NCBI GenBank assembly: GCA_937892155.1
Contig: CALAUG010000060.1
Location: forward strand, 62,001-126,000
Length of the DNA stretch: 64,000 bases
Direction: 5' to 3'
Source: an uncultured Bacteroidales bacterium
GTDB lineage: Bacteria > Bacteroidota > Bacteroidia > Bacteroidales > UBA1715
This document shows, piece by piece, positions 51,136 to 63,400 of the stretch. Below the pieces are notes generated by a model that saw nothing but the letters and a program-made list of their open reading frames with translations, searched no databases and had not been told where the DNA came from. Within the stretch, counting starts at the first letter, position 1. The number at the start of each line of letters is the position of its first letter. The translations under genes were made by a program, and so were the position numbers.

Positions 51136-52296
51136 CTATAACGGTTGCGTGTAAAGTTCCACGTCGGATTCTTCTATTGTCTTTCCACTCAAAATAACCA
51201 AACGCTCTATTACGTTGCGGAACTCACGAATATTTCCTGTCCACGGGTATGTTTGTAATTTCTTAATCGCAGCAGCAGACAATTCCTTTTTCGGCACGCC
51301 CATTTCTTTACACGACTCATTCACAAAATGTTCGGCCAACAATGGAATATCGTCAATACGTTCGCCCAACGAGGGTACCTTTATAAGAATTACACTCAAA
51401 CGGTGATATAAATCTTCACGGAAACGTTTTTCCTCGATTTCTTCTTTCATATTTTTATTGGTAGCTGCCAACACGCGCACATCTACTGAAATATCCTTAT
51501 CGCTACCAACACGAGTAATTTTTTGTTCCTGTAACGCACGCAAAACTTTTGCCTGGGCAGGTAAACTCATATCGCCAATTTCGTCAAGAAACAACGTTCC
51601 GCCGTCGGCCTGCTCAAATTTACCTATGCGGGTTTTTATTGCTGACGTGAAAGCTCCCTTTTCGTGTCCAAACAATTCACTTTCAATTAATTCCGATGGG
51701 ATTGCCGCACAATTGACTTCGATGAACGGAGCATTTTTTCTATTACTCTGTTCGTGAAGCGCGCGCGCAACAAGTTCTTTTCCAGAACCATTCGGACCAG
51801 TTATCAAAACACGCGCATCGGTTGGAGCAACTTTGCCCACAATCTCGAAAATCTTTTTTAATGGTTCCGATTGACCAATCATTTGATATTTCGAAGCAAC
51901 TTTCTTCTTCAACATTGTGGTTTCCTGAACAAGATTTTTCTTGTCCAAGGCATTACGAACCGTAACCAAAATACGATTCATATCCAATGGTTTAGAAATA
52001 AAATCGTATGCTCCGATTTTAATAGATTTTACGGCAATATCGATTTCTGCATGACCCGACATCATAATCACTGGCAAATCACCACGTTCCTTCAAAACTG
52101 CTTCCAAGAAAGCCATTCCGTCCATTTCCGGCATTTTTATATCGGAAAATATCAAATCAAATTTCCCATTTTGAACTTTTTGCAATGCTTCTACGCCATT
52201 TTCGGCAACATCAACCTTGTAATCCTCATATTCAAGAATTTCCTTCAATGAATTGCGGATAGCACGTTCATCATCAACAACTAAAATCGAAGCCAT
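51136..52296 (-). CDS. Sigma-54-type response regulator lacking HTH domain
   Basis: 386 residues: receiver (1-120) with phospho-acceptor Asp in DLIFSDIKMPEMDG, then an AAA+ domain (about 140-370) with Walker A GPNGSGKEL, the sigma-54 contact loop as GAFTSA instead of GAFTGA (near 212-217), Walker B DGGTLFLDEIGD and the arginine-finger region RFREDLYHRL. The sequence ends after NIREFRNVIERLVILSGKTIEESDVEL, where a Fis-type DNA-binding domain usually follows, so it is naturally short by about 60 residues. It may act from solution or need a partner. It overlaps the stop of the heptose kinase gene by 1 base. Its sensor kinase is not in the window. Confidence 0.9.
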   Translation of the reverse strand: MASILVVDDERAIRNSLKEILEYEDYKVDVAENGVEALQKVQNGKFDLIFSDIKMPEMDGMAFLEAVLKERGDLPVIMMSGHAEIDIAVKSIKIGAYDFISKPLDMNRILVTVRNALDKKNLVQETTMLKKKVASKYQMIGQSEPLKKIFEIVGKVAPTDARVLITGPNGSGKELVARALHEQSNRKNAPFIEVNCAAIPSELIESELFGHEKGAFTSAIKTRIGKFEQADGGTLFLDEIGDMSLPAQAKVLRALQEQKITRVGSDKDISVDVRVLAATNKNMKEEIEEKRFREDLYHRLSVILIKVPSLGERIDDIPLLAEHFVNESCKEMGVPKKELSAAAIKKLQTYPWTGNIREFRNVIERLVILSGKTIEESDVELYTQPL

Positions 52297-53267
52297 TATA
52301 TTTTTTGAATTAATTGTTCTTTTTCAACTGTAACAACTCCAGGTTGCTCGCATACCAAACCTCCTGCAATATTTGAAATCCGCGCGATTTCTTCCATCGG
52401 GAATCCAAGCACGTAGCAAACCGAAGCCGTACTGATTACTGTGTCGCCGGCGCCAGAAACATCGGCAACATGACGGACTTGCGTAGGAATTTGTACGTAA
52501 CGATTTTGGTCTGCAACAAAAATTCCCAATTCCGACAAAGTTATCATCATTGTCGTGATGTTCTGTTTATGCATAAATTCTTTTGCTAACGCAAATAATG
52601 CTTCGGTATCATCTTTCCTACACGATTTTCCTAAACCTTCCGTAAACTCCTTAAAATTAGGTTTAAACAAAGTTACATTTTTGAAGTTGTTGAAATTTCG
52701 TTTTTTAGGGTCAACCAAAACTGGAATGTTCAATTTATGTGCTTCTGACACTACAAAATCAATCAATTCTTTTGAAAACACACCTTTATCGTAGTCCTGA
52801 AGAATGATTGCGGAAACTTTTTGTTCTTCTATTGCACGACGAATGCAGACTTTTAGTTTATCCAAAACATCTTCGCTCAATTCGTTAGTTTGCTCGCTAT
52901 CAACACGAAGCATTTGTTGCTTGCCACAAATCACACGAGTTTTCACCGTGGTTTTACGTGACGAATCGACCACGCAATATTGAGCATCGATATGTCTTTT
53001 TTTCAAAATCGAAAAGAACTTGTTTCCCGCTTCGTCATTCCCCACAACGCTACAAATAATTGGTTTCATACCAAGCGAAGCAATATTTTTCACCACATTT
53101 GCCGCACCACCAAGGCGATCTTCGGTTGAGGCAACATTCACAACCGGGACAGGAGCTTCAGGCGAAATTCTGTCAACACTTCCCCATATATATGAATCAA
53201 GCATAACGTCGCCAACGACCATTATTGCTTTCGATTCTGAATTCTGAAATACTGATTTATAATCCAT
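52296..53267 (-). CDS. rfaE1: D-glycero-D-manno-heptose-7-phosphate kinase
   Basis: 323 residues of the PfkB/ribokinase fold: MVVGDVMLDSYIWGSVDRISPEAPVPVV, RLGGAANVVKNIASLG, LVDPKKRNF and the catalytic motif DVSGAGDTVIS (near 266-276). It phosphorylates heptose 7-phosphate at C1. It is only the kinase half of an HldE, since no nucleotidyltransferase domain follows, so rfaE2 must be elsewhere. gmhA at 38737 makes its substrate. A -7-like TATATTTG (53299-53292, minus strand) lies upstream. Confidence 0.93.
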   Translation of the reverse strand: MDYKSVFQNSESKAIMVVGDVMLDSYIWGSVDRISPEAPVPVVNVASTEDRLGGAANVVKNIASLGMKPIICSVVGNDEAGNKFFSILKKRHIDAQYCVVDSSRKTTVKTRVICGKQQMLRVDSEQTNELSEDVLDKLKVCIRRAIEEQKVSAIILQDYDKGVFSKELIDFVVSEAHKLNIPVLVDPKKRNFNNFKNVTLFKPNFKEFTEGLGKSCRKDDTEALFALAKEFMHKQNITTMMITLSELGIFVADQNRYVQIPTQVRHVADVSGAGDTVISTASVCYVLGFPMEEIARISNIAGGLVCEQPGVVTVEKEQLIQKI

Positions 53268-53313
53268 CCGAATAGATTTTCAAAGTATTCACAAATATAT
53301 GTTTTTAAATAAA

Positions 53314-53341
53314 AAACGACAACCCTTTCGAGTTGTCGTTT
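53314..53341 (-). terminator. Terminator after the prohibitin gene
   Basis: AAACGACAAC and GTTGTCGTTT form a stem around a CCTTTCGA loop. On the minus strand it is followed by a T run, 20 bases past the prohibitin stop. Confidence 0.8.
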
Positions 53342-53361
53342 CCTATTCTTTTGAATAAAAA

Positions 53362-54183
53362 TTATTTTTCTGAACCTAAAATTAATGGTAATCCATTGCT
53401 ACCAGCACTACCAACTATCACAGTTTTTGAATTTTGAGATTTACTCAACTCCAATGTGGCTTCAATACCACGCATTTTCAACAAGTTTGGCGTCAAACTA
53501 TTGTTGATGATGTTGTTTGCTTTCGCAACACCTTCTGCTTCAATTCTTTTACGATCGGCTTCGGATTTTTCCTTCTCCAAACGGAATTGGTAAGCAAGAG
53601 CTTCTTGTTCTTGTTTCAATTTACTTTCGATTGCCGAACGAATATCTTGTGGCAAATTGATAGAACGAATCAATAAAGCTTTCATTTCTATGTTGTTGTC
53701 ACGCAATTTTTTACCAGCTTCCTCTATGATTGTTGTCTCAACCTCGGAACGTTTTGTTGAATATATTTCTTCGGCAGTGTAACGACCTGCAACCTGACGA
53801 ACCGACGAACGAACTTCAGGAATTACCAACACATTCGCATAATCGGTTCTAAATGCTTCGTACAAATAACCCACACGATTGTAGATTGGGAAGAAACGAA
53901 CCGTAATTTCAATGTTGATGGAAAGTCCATTTTTATCAAGAACGTCCATTGTTTCTTCAACTTTCTGCTCTGCCACATTGAACACATACATATCATTCCA
54001 TGGAGCTATAATATGGAATCCCGGTTCATACACATTTTCCTTGTCCAAACCAGTTGTGAACTGACGGAAAATTACACCACGTTCGGTTGCTTCCAACTTA
54101 ATAAACATGCTGTTCCCAAAAATTATCAAAAAGAAAACAGCTACAATACCAATAATAACTAATCTTGAATACTTTCCTTTCAT
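53362..54183 (-). CDS. Prohibitin/SPFH-domain membrane protein
   Basis: 273 residues with one N-terminal membrane helix (8-27), then an SPFH/prohibitin domain (LEATERGVIFRQFTTGLDKENVYEPGFHIIAPW, LIRSINLPQDIRSAIESKLKQEQ) and a C-terminal coiled-coil of Glu, Lys and Arg. Prohibitins form ring scaffolds in the inner membrane and often guard FtsH-type proteases. A -7-like TATATTTG (54211-54204) lies upstream. It is monocistronic, closed by the terminator at 53314-53341. Confidence 0.92.
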   Translation of the reverse strand: MKGKYSRLVIIGIVAVFFLIIFGNSMFIKLEATERGVIFRQFTTGLDKENVYEPGFHIIAPWNDMYVFNVAEQKVEETMDVLDKNGLSINIEITVRFFPIYNRVGYLYEAFRTDYANVLVIPEVRSSVRQVAGRYTAEEIYSTKRSEVETTIIEEAGKKLRDNNIEMKALLIRSINLPQDIRSAIESKLKQEQEALAYQFRLEKEKSEADRKRIEAEGVAKANNIINNSLTPNLLKMRGIEATLELSKSQNSKTVIVGSAGSNGLPLILGSEK

Positions 54184-54344
54184 ATCTTAATGTTTTACAC
54201 TCACAAATATAGAAAATTAATGATTATGGTTTGAGTTATGAACCAAAAACTAAAAGTTAAAATTAATGAAGTGCATTTACTGCATACCGAAAACCGGATT
54301 TAAGCAACTGATTGCTTATTTCACAATGGACGAAAGATAATAAA

Positions 54345-54382
54345 AAAAGGAAAGGCTGTCCGAATGAACAGCCCTTCCTTTT
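54345..54382 (-). terminator. Terminator after the giant GH8 gene
   Basis: AAAAGGAAAGGCTGT and ACAGCCCTTCCTTTT (one mismatch) with a T-rich flank on the minus strand, about 20 bases past the stop codon. The remaining part of the gap to prohibitin is unremarkable. Confidence 0.8.
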
Positions 54383-54401
54383 ACTTATATGTTATAGTAG
54401 T

Positions 54402-57400
54402 TTACTTCTTTATGAATGATTTAACTACAACACCATTTTCTGTTTGTACAAGAACCTTGTATGCTCCTTGTGCAAATTCTGATGCTACGATTTCAATTAC
54501 ATCACCAGATGCGATTTCCGATGCAACAACCTTTCCTGTTACCGATACAACCATTACTGATACTAACCCATCAGCTTCAACAGTTACAACGTCGTTCACG
54601 AATGTTGGGTAAACAGTTGCATTGATTTCAACATCTTCAACAGCAGCAGAAGGATCTGGATCTGGATCAGCACCCATTGCTACGATTGCCTCATATAGAC
54701 GTTTTGCGGCAGCATCTACAGCTTCTTGAGTCGCAAATTCTTCGTAACGAACATCTTGAGCATCCAACCAAGCAGCTTGGAATTCATTGTATACAAGTGG
54801 AGACACTTGACCTTTAGCCCATCCAACTTGAATTGTTCCAGCAAGCACTTTGTCATATACCGAGTATGCACCCCAAATCTTGTCGTCGATCAATTTAATC
54901 AAGTATTCTTTATCAGCTTTTACAGGTGTAACCGTCAAGTTGATAACCTTTGAAACGTTATCGAATGGAGCAGTTACTGTTACTGTCGTAGAACCAACAG
55001 CATAAGCTGTTACATTACCGAAATTGTCAACACTTGCAACTGAATTGTCAGCAACCGTGTAAGTAAGATCCTTGAATGTTGCATTTGCAGGAGAAATTGT
55101 AGCCTTGATTGTAGCAGACTCACCGATTTGCAATGTAACATCTGAAATAGTCAATGAAACTACAGGAACAGTGTTAATTGTAACATATGTGAATCCTTGT
55201 ACACCAGAACCATCAGCAGCTTCTGCAATGATTTGAACCATACCAGGAGCCAATGCTGTTACCAAACCTGTTGCAGAAACCTTAGCAACTGTTTCATCAG
55301 AAGAACTCCAAACTACAGCTTTATTTGTTGCAGTAGATTCACCAACATTAGCAGTCATTTGAGCTGTTGAACCAACATTCAAAGTAGTGTTACCACTAAT
55401 CATGATATTCTTAACTAATTCAGTTACTTTAACTTCTACAGTAGTCATAACAGTTGGATTTGATTCCGAACGAATTGTTAATGTTGCTGTACCACCCTGA
55501 TTACCTGTAATTGTAATCATACCGTTACCATTATCTACGTATGAGAAGATAGTAGAACTTGCAATTACTCTATAGTCAGTTTGCGTTGTATTTGATGGGT
55601 TAAACGAAATTGTTAACGTTTTACCAGCTTCACCTGCTGTTACTTCAACAGCTCCCACAATATCCGTAGAGATTGAAGCTACTGGAATTGTTTTAGCAAC
55701 AACTTTTACAACACATTCATTTGATTCAACGCCCATGATGTCATTTGCAGTTGCAACAACCACGAATGAATCACCTGCAGAACCAGTAATTGTTAATTCA
55801 CCTGTTGTAGGATCAATAGAACCACCATCACCTGATTTAATAGACCATGTGTACGTTTTATCGTCAGCATTTGCAGGCAATACAGTAGCAGTCAAAGTCT
55901 TAGAAGATTCTGCTTCCAATGTAAGTGAACTTGCAATAGCTATACTTGAAACATATACTGGTTCTTTAAGAATTGTAATTTCTGCAGCAGCACTCTTCAT
56001 GGTTGCAGAAGTACCATCAGCCTTCAAATAAGTGATAGTAGCTTGTACCTTAACTGTACGATCTGATGTAACAGAACCAGCAGTAAGAATACCTGTAGAA
56101 GCTATTTCTGCGTATGAACCACCACTAATAACATTCCAAGCTATATCTGTTACGATAGCATTTGATGGATTAAACTCAATTTGTGAAGACAAATCAAGAG
56201 TACCCTTAGATTCAAGTTCGTAACTTGCTTCTGCAAACGTTGCACTTTCAAGTGGGAAGATTTGATCCATAACTTCTACTTCACAAGTTGCTTCCATACC
56301 TTCTGTGTATGTAGAGTAACAAGTGATTGTTGCTACACCAGCTTTTACAGCCGTAATTTCACCTGTTTTAGCATTAACAGTTGCAACGCTCTCATTACTT
56401 GATTTCCAAGCAATAGCTTTGTTATCAGTACCTTCTTCAGGAAGAATTGTAACATTGAAGCTACTGTATGTATCACCTTCTCTCATTGACAATGAAGTTT
56501 TGTTCAATTTGATAGATGTTACAGCAGGATCAGAACAATCTTTTACGAGGAATGATTCTTCAGCAGTACCTGTACAACCATTTGCATCAGTATAAGAATA
56601 TGTTACCGTATATGTTCCATCACCCAATGTTTTTGGAACAAATGAAGATGCTGCAGTACCATTGATAGCGAAATCACCGCCAGCTGGAGTTGCAGTTAGC
56701 TCAACTTCTGTATCCGAAGCATCACAATATACATCACCAACTGTGATTGATGGAGTTGGCAACGCATTTACAGTCAACGTAGCAGTTGCAGCCTCAGAAG
56801 TACAACCATCTACAGTTTGAGTAACTGTGAATGTGTAATCTTTAGCAGTTGTTACACCCGATACCGACAATTCCGAAGAACTACCTACAAGAGAATTAGT
56901 AGCATCGTACCATTGTAAACCTGTACCAGTTGCAGACAGTTTGTAATCAGCTTCTGTTCCTAAACATGCATTCTCTGAATTTGCAGTTGGAGCAGCAGGC
57001 GTTACTTTTACAGTATATACAACTTCTGCGAAATCTGAAGCACAACCATTAACAACTTGATTTACATAATATGTTGTTGTTTCAGTAATTGAAGTTGGAG
57101 TGTATGATTTGCTTGCTGTTGCAAGAGCTGCAGCAGACTTATCAGCATACCAGTCAGCAGATTCAACAGTTGTCATTGCAACCAATTCAGCACCAGAGCA
57201 AGAAGATGCACCCGTTGCAGTTGGAACAGCAGGTTTAGCAATTGTGCTAACTTTTACAGAACCACGAGCACTTTCGCAAGAACCCAAGTTTTGTGAAGCA
57301 TAGTATGTACCAGCTTCTGTAACTTCTAATGTTGCACCAGTACCTAATGCAGTTCCACCCTCACTTACATTGTACCAAGTAATACCTGTTCCAGTTGCGG

Positions 57401-60400
57401 TTAAAGTAGCCGTTTCGCCTTCACAGAAATCAGCAACATCAGCAATTGATGGAGCTGGAGTTAAGCAGTCTGTTACTGTTAATGTAACAGCCACTTTCTC
57501 ACTTTCACAACCATCTTGCGTATTCGATACATAATATGTATATGTTGCCTTTGAAGCTGTTGAAATTGAAGGAGAATAAGAAGTACCTGTTGCTATAGAA
57601 GCGCCAGTTTCTGATTCGTACCAGTTGATTGTTCCAGAAGCAGTAGCTGCCATAGGAGTTACATCTGCATTGATTTCAACAATAGCATTTTCTACTGTTG
57701 GAGCAGCAGCTTTAATAACTGTGATTGTAACATTGTCGTCGGCAGTACAACCACTTGCATTTGTTTCTGAATATGTCAATTCATAACTACCTGCAGTTGT
57801 TGATGAGAATGTTGTTCCATCGACACCTGTACCTATCCATGTTCCAGTTGTTGGAGTCAAAGCTACTTCTTCTCCAGCACAAGCTGTTGCAGGAACTGAA
57901 GACAAATCAATTGTTGGGTTTGCAACCACAGTAATATCTTTTGTATATTGATTTTGACATCCAGGATCACCAATAGTATATGTCAATGTAGCTTTACCAG
58001 CACCTGCTGTTTTAGGAATGAATTTTGTTCCCGATACACCAGTACCAGACCAAGTACCAGTTGCAGGAGTTGCAGCAAGAGCTACAGACTCAACCGATTC
58101 GCAAACTGTACTTACTATATCTTCCGAAATAGTAGCTGTTGGTTTTGGATTGATTGTTAACGTCACAGCCGTACGGCTAACACTTTCACAACCATTGTCC
58201 TTAGCAACATAATATGTATATTCTCCTGCTGCTGTTTTGCCAGTAGCGTATGAATTACCAGAGAATAATGCAGTGCCTTCTGTTGCAACTGAATACCATA
58301 CTGCTGTAGCTGTTGTTGAGAAGGTAGCAGCCAATGTAGCAGCATCACCTTCACAAACTTCTACATTAGGAACTTCCGTAGCAGTTGGAGCTGGAGTCTT
58401 ACAAGCACCTTGACTTACTGTAACTTTTACAGCAGTGCGAGTAGTACTTTCACAACCCTTAGCGTCCTTTCTTGCTACATAGTACGTATATTCACCAACT
58501 TCAAGTGTACCAAGTTTCGTTGAAGCTAATGCAGTACCACCTGTTGCAGCTGAATACCATACTGCAGTACCACTTGTTAGATTAGCAGTCAATGTAACTT
58601 CATCATCAGTTGTTGCAGTAATTGCAGGAGCTTCTGTAGCTGATGGAGCTTCAACAGCTTTTACTGTTACTTTCACAGTTGTACGAGCACTTTCGCAAGT
58701 TCCGTCATTGTTAGCAACATAATATGTATAGTTACCAGCAGCTAACGAACCTAAGTTTGTAGATGCTATTGGAGTACCACCAGTAGCAACGTCATACCAA
58801 ACTGCAGTACCTGTTGCTGTTGCAGTTAACGTTACACTTTCGCAAGTAGTTGCTGTGATGTCTGAAGCAGTTGGAGCAGCGGCTGTACAAGGAATATCTC
58901 CGTTCTTAACAACAATTGTGGCGTATACGGATTTATCACCATTTACATAGACCTTTACAGTTCCGAGACCTTCTTCACCTCCTAATTCTATCGTTACATA
59001 ATAATATTTGTTATTTTTATTATATTCTACTGTAGCACTAACAACATCCTCATTATCTGATTCAACTTCCACTGATTCAATAGCAATTAGACTTGGGACA
59101 GCAACGACTTTAAAATCTGCCCAATCGCCCTCATCTCCATATAAATCCAAATCCTCATTTGGAATCTCAATCACGTATGAAGTAACAGCATCATCTTCAG
59201 TTTCACCTAAATCTTTACTATATACTTTCACTCCACTCAAACCAGCTTCTTTAACCTCAATATCGAAAGTACCTACGGCATACGAATCACAACCTTTTGT
59301 CTTTGCTGTTGCCGTAATAGTCGTGGTTCCCAATGCAACAGCAGTCACGATACCCGCACCTGATACCGTTGCAACACTCGCATTGCTTGATTTCCATGTT
59401 AAATCGGTAGTTGCACCTGTAGGAAGAATTGTAGCTGTAAGAGTTTGTTTCTCTTCAGGGGACATAACATCGTTACCTGACAATTCTATTTCTGCAGGAA
59501 CCAAGGTCGCAGTCAATGCTAACGTTGTTTTAATTGTTGGATCTGCCACACTTGTAATTGTTAATGTACCAGTACCATCTTTTGTTGCAGAAATATAAAT
59601 TGTACCTTGACCACCAGTATTTTCTGATGCATCATATTCAACAGTTGCAAAATCGCAACCTGAGAATGTTAATGTCTGAGGAGAGAATTTTTCTTCGTCG
59701 AATGTTACAATTACATTCTTTGCAGGACAACCAGCATTAACATTAAGTGCCTCAACATCAAGTTCTATGGAATTCAATGTATATGTTCCTGGAGTTATTG
59801 TAATTAATGCCGAAGGACCAACTAATTCTTCCATATCGTCATCTATTACATATACGTAATATGTAGTAACGGTGTCAATAGTAAGATCATCAGTCACGAA
59901 TTGAATGGTACCGTATGCATTCGATTCTTTCATCAACGAATAATAATTTGATGCAGAAGAACCAGTAAGTCTTTTATAGTTTACTGATTTATCAGAAGGA
60001 ACTAAAAATGCTGTAGTAGCACGAGTAGCTTCTACCTTAATTGTCTCGCCTACAGTATATTCAGTAGCATCAACTGTAAATGTTAGGGCAACCTTAGCCA
60101 ACATAATACCATCCTTAGGCACAATAGTTGAGAAGTTTCCGCTACCATCAACAGCTCTCAAGTAGTAATTAACACCACTCTTAAGAGCTCCCGATACAGC
60201 TCCCATGTCAACCACGTATGGATCACCACCCTGTACTGGATATGAAAGTACAGCAGCGTCAATATTTTCCATATTTGAACCTTCTTCAAACAACATTACA
60301 GTTGCATCTTCGTCAACCGTGAAATACAATGTTCCATCGGCTGGAATAGTTGGTTCAGAATAGTAGTCTGTAAATACAGGAGGGGTAACGTCTTTTACTT

Positions 60401-63400
60401 GACAACCGTAAGGAGATGACACAGAACCTGTAATCGGATCGTATGCGTATGCCGTAAAATAACCATAACCTAATCCTGTCATATCAATAGTAGCATTTAC
60501 ACCAGCTTTACATTCTGCAGAAACACCCTCTCCTGATTTAACAGCCGCTGCCATAGTTGAATACTGAGGACTAACCGTTTCACGAACGACAAATATGTAT
60601 CCATCGACAGAACTCTTAACTGTGAATTGAGAATCTTCATCAATACCAGATTTTGTATCCAAAACAGCAGCAGGAGAGAAATCATACAAATACAAAGGTT
60701 TACCAACTGATAAGTAGTCTAATGATAATGTTCCATTGTACATTGTAGGAGCATATCCGTTAGATGCATCGCCTTCTTTTGAAATAAAACGAAAATCAAT
60801 TTCTGCAACAGCTCTTGGATCTATACCTGTAAAGTCCAATTTATAATTTATGGTCTTATAAGAACTTGATAGGCTAACTGAATTAAAAGCTCCCTCCACT
60901 TTATTTCCAAAGAAATCTACAAGATCTATACGATACTTTATGTTAGCGCTAGATTCTGCCTTAATCTTAAATGATAATGTTGGATTATTTTCCAAATCCA
61001 TTATATAGCCAGCACCTGTAGTTGACAAAGTCATCAAAGCGCCCCAAGATTCAACACCTTTTGATATATGCTTTAATAAACTATTTGAAGCATCTTCTTC
61101 CAATGTAACGAGGTCTGTCGTACCATCTTTTGCTCCAGACAAATTCGCCGTTACATAATCACTTGCATCTGCGAAATCATCATACCAACCAGTTGTAGTA
61201 CGCATAGTGTTTGTATTTGCAAGCTCCACATTAAAACTAGAACAAGGACGACCATCAACTGATTTTACAGATGATGATTCGCTTGCTAATATGGCAAGTA
61301 TTTTCGTATTACCATCAGAAACTACTTGACCATCTTCTTTTTCAACCAATTCAGCCTTGTAGGTTGCGGTTATTGGCTCTGCTAAATTAAATATCAACTT
61401 TGTCGCATCACCAGTCTTTGCTTCTACCGACGTAACCTCATGAACTGTAGAACCTTCCTTAATAGTTATTGCCGACAAATCTGTTGGAACTTTCATTGCA
61501 GTAGAGAAAGTCAACTCAACTTGAGAACCATCGTACGAGACCTTTCCTGACTCTGCAATCACATCTTGTTTTTTAGGACAAAGTTGTAAATAATCTATAT
61601 ATACTTCAAATGTACCTCCTTCTGTTTCACCATATCCATCATACGAGTTTGGATACATCCATGAAGAAAGCCATAAACCTGCATATTCGTTCGAAGTAGA
61701 AAATGCTTGATAATTCCAACCATTTTTTGTTTCCAATGGAATATCAAATTCAACCCATTTTCCAACTTCCAATGGCAATGGGAATGCTGCATTATCATCA
61801 CTATAACCAATTGTTCCCGTATGCAAATAAATCACCATACCTTTTGCATCTTTATGTATTGATTTTAAATACATACGACCAACCAAACGAGATTTTGAAG
61901 ATGCTGTATTAGCAAACCAAGCCATTATTTCATCCATATTTGAAATACTAGGACCATATATCAATCGTTGATCCTCAAGGGTTTTAATGTACAACACTTT
62001 CTCGTTTTGACTACCAGTAAAAGCAGCTTCCGATGGTTGATTTGACTGATCACAAGACCATCTATCAGACACACCACTACCATATTGGTACAATGTCAAG
62101 CAAGTTTCACTACCATACAAGTTTTGAACTTCAGCATTTGAAAACGCTTTGGCCTTCTTTGTACCAGTTGTTGAATTCAGCCCACCAGCATACGTGATAG
62201 TTATTTCTTGATTTTCAGAAGTTACAATTGCTTCCGACCATTTCAACGCTAAAATAGATTTTTCTTGTACCCCGTCTTCTTCAAAATAAGCTAACGTTGG
62301 AGTGGCGACTGCCACGCCATCTACTTTAACCGTGAAATCGCTTGCGTTTGCACTTGACAATTTAATATCCTTTGACCACTGAATATAAATTTCGTTACCA
62401 CTTTGATTTGAATAACGAGCTATTGGATACGGCTCCATATTCGTGATAAGGTTCTTAACTTCTTTATTCGTAAACGGAGAAGCCACAGATCCATCCTCAC
62501 CTTTTAATGTTGTACCATTATATGTTACAAAAATATACGGATCAGCTATTTCAGAAGACAAATTTAGAGTTACAACTTTACCAGAAACGGAAGCAGAAGA
62601 AACAGAGATTGTAGTTCCGTTTGTTTTTGCAGCAGTATCGGCTGCAGTTGGATATGTAGTAACCGTAAATTTAGCTATAGAACTTGATGCCGATGAAGCA
62701 CTAATAGGTTTCGACATGTCAATAACAACTGCAGACCCTGCAGCATCTGTTTTTGAACTCAGATATACAGGAAGCATATCCCAGAAGTTAGGCATATTAC
62801 CTGTTAAACACAACATAAACAACAACTGGGTTGTATGTGTATAATATGCGCCATATACATCGGTAGCAGAACCATATTGCCAGCAATCAGACATATAACT
62901 TGCAAAACTTGGGTCAACCATAGAACCGATACTCAAGCCACCTTTAAAACAAGCATTCTTACTTGTACCCCAAGATGACAACGAACCAGAGAAAGCTCCT
63001 GTTCCATCACCTGGGCGACCATCAAGGAAATAACCATCTACTATATCGTTAGGACTTGGATATTTTCCTTTTGCCCAAGTTGTAATTTTGCTCGCAATAG
63101 ACTTTGCTTGAGTATCGCCATACCACGCATACGCGTGAGCCATACGCCAAGGAATACGAACTGCATCATAACCAAAAATAGACTCAAACTTACTATCTTT
63201 TATACCTGTCAACAATGTACCATTTTCATAGCACCAGTCAGGAATCAAACCAGTACTTGCGTTGGCTACTTTAGACATCAACGTATAGCAATTGTTTGCA
63301 ACCGTAGTCCAATCCCACGAGTTTGTCCATCCTTGTAAACCCTTTACCTGATCAAATAATTTCATTGCATTCGTGATGAAATAACAAGGATTCTTGTAAT

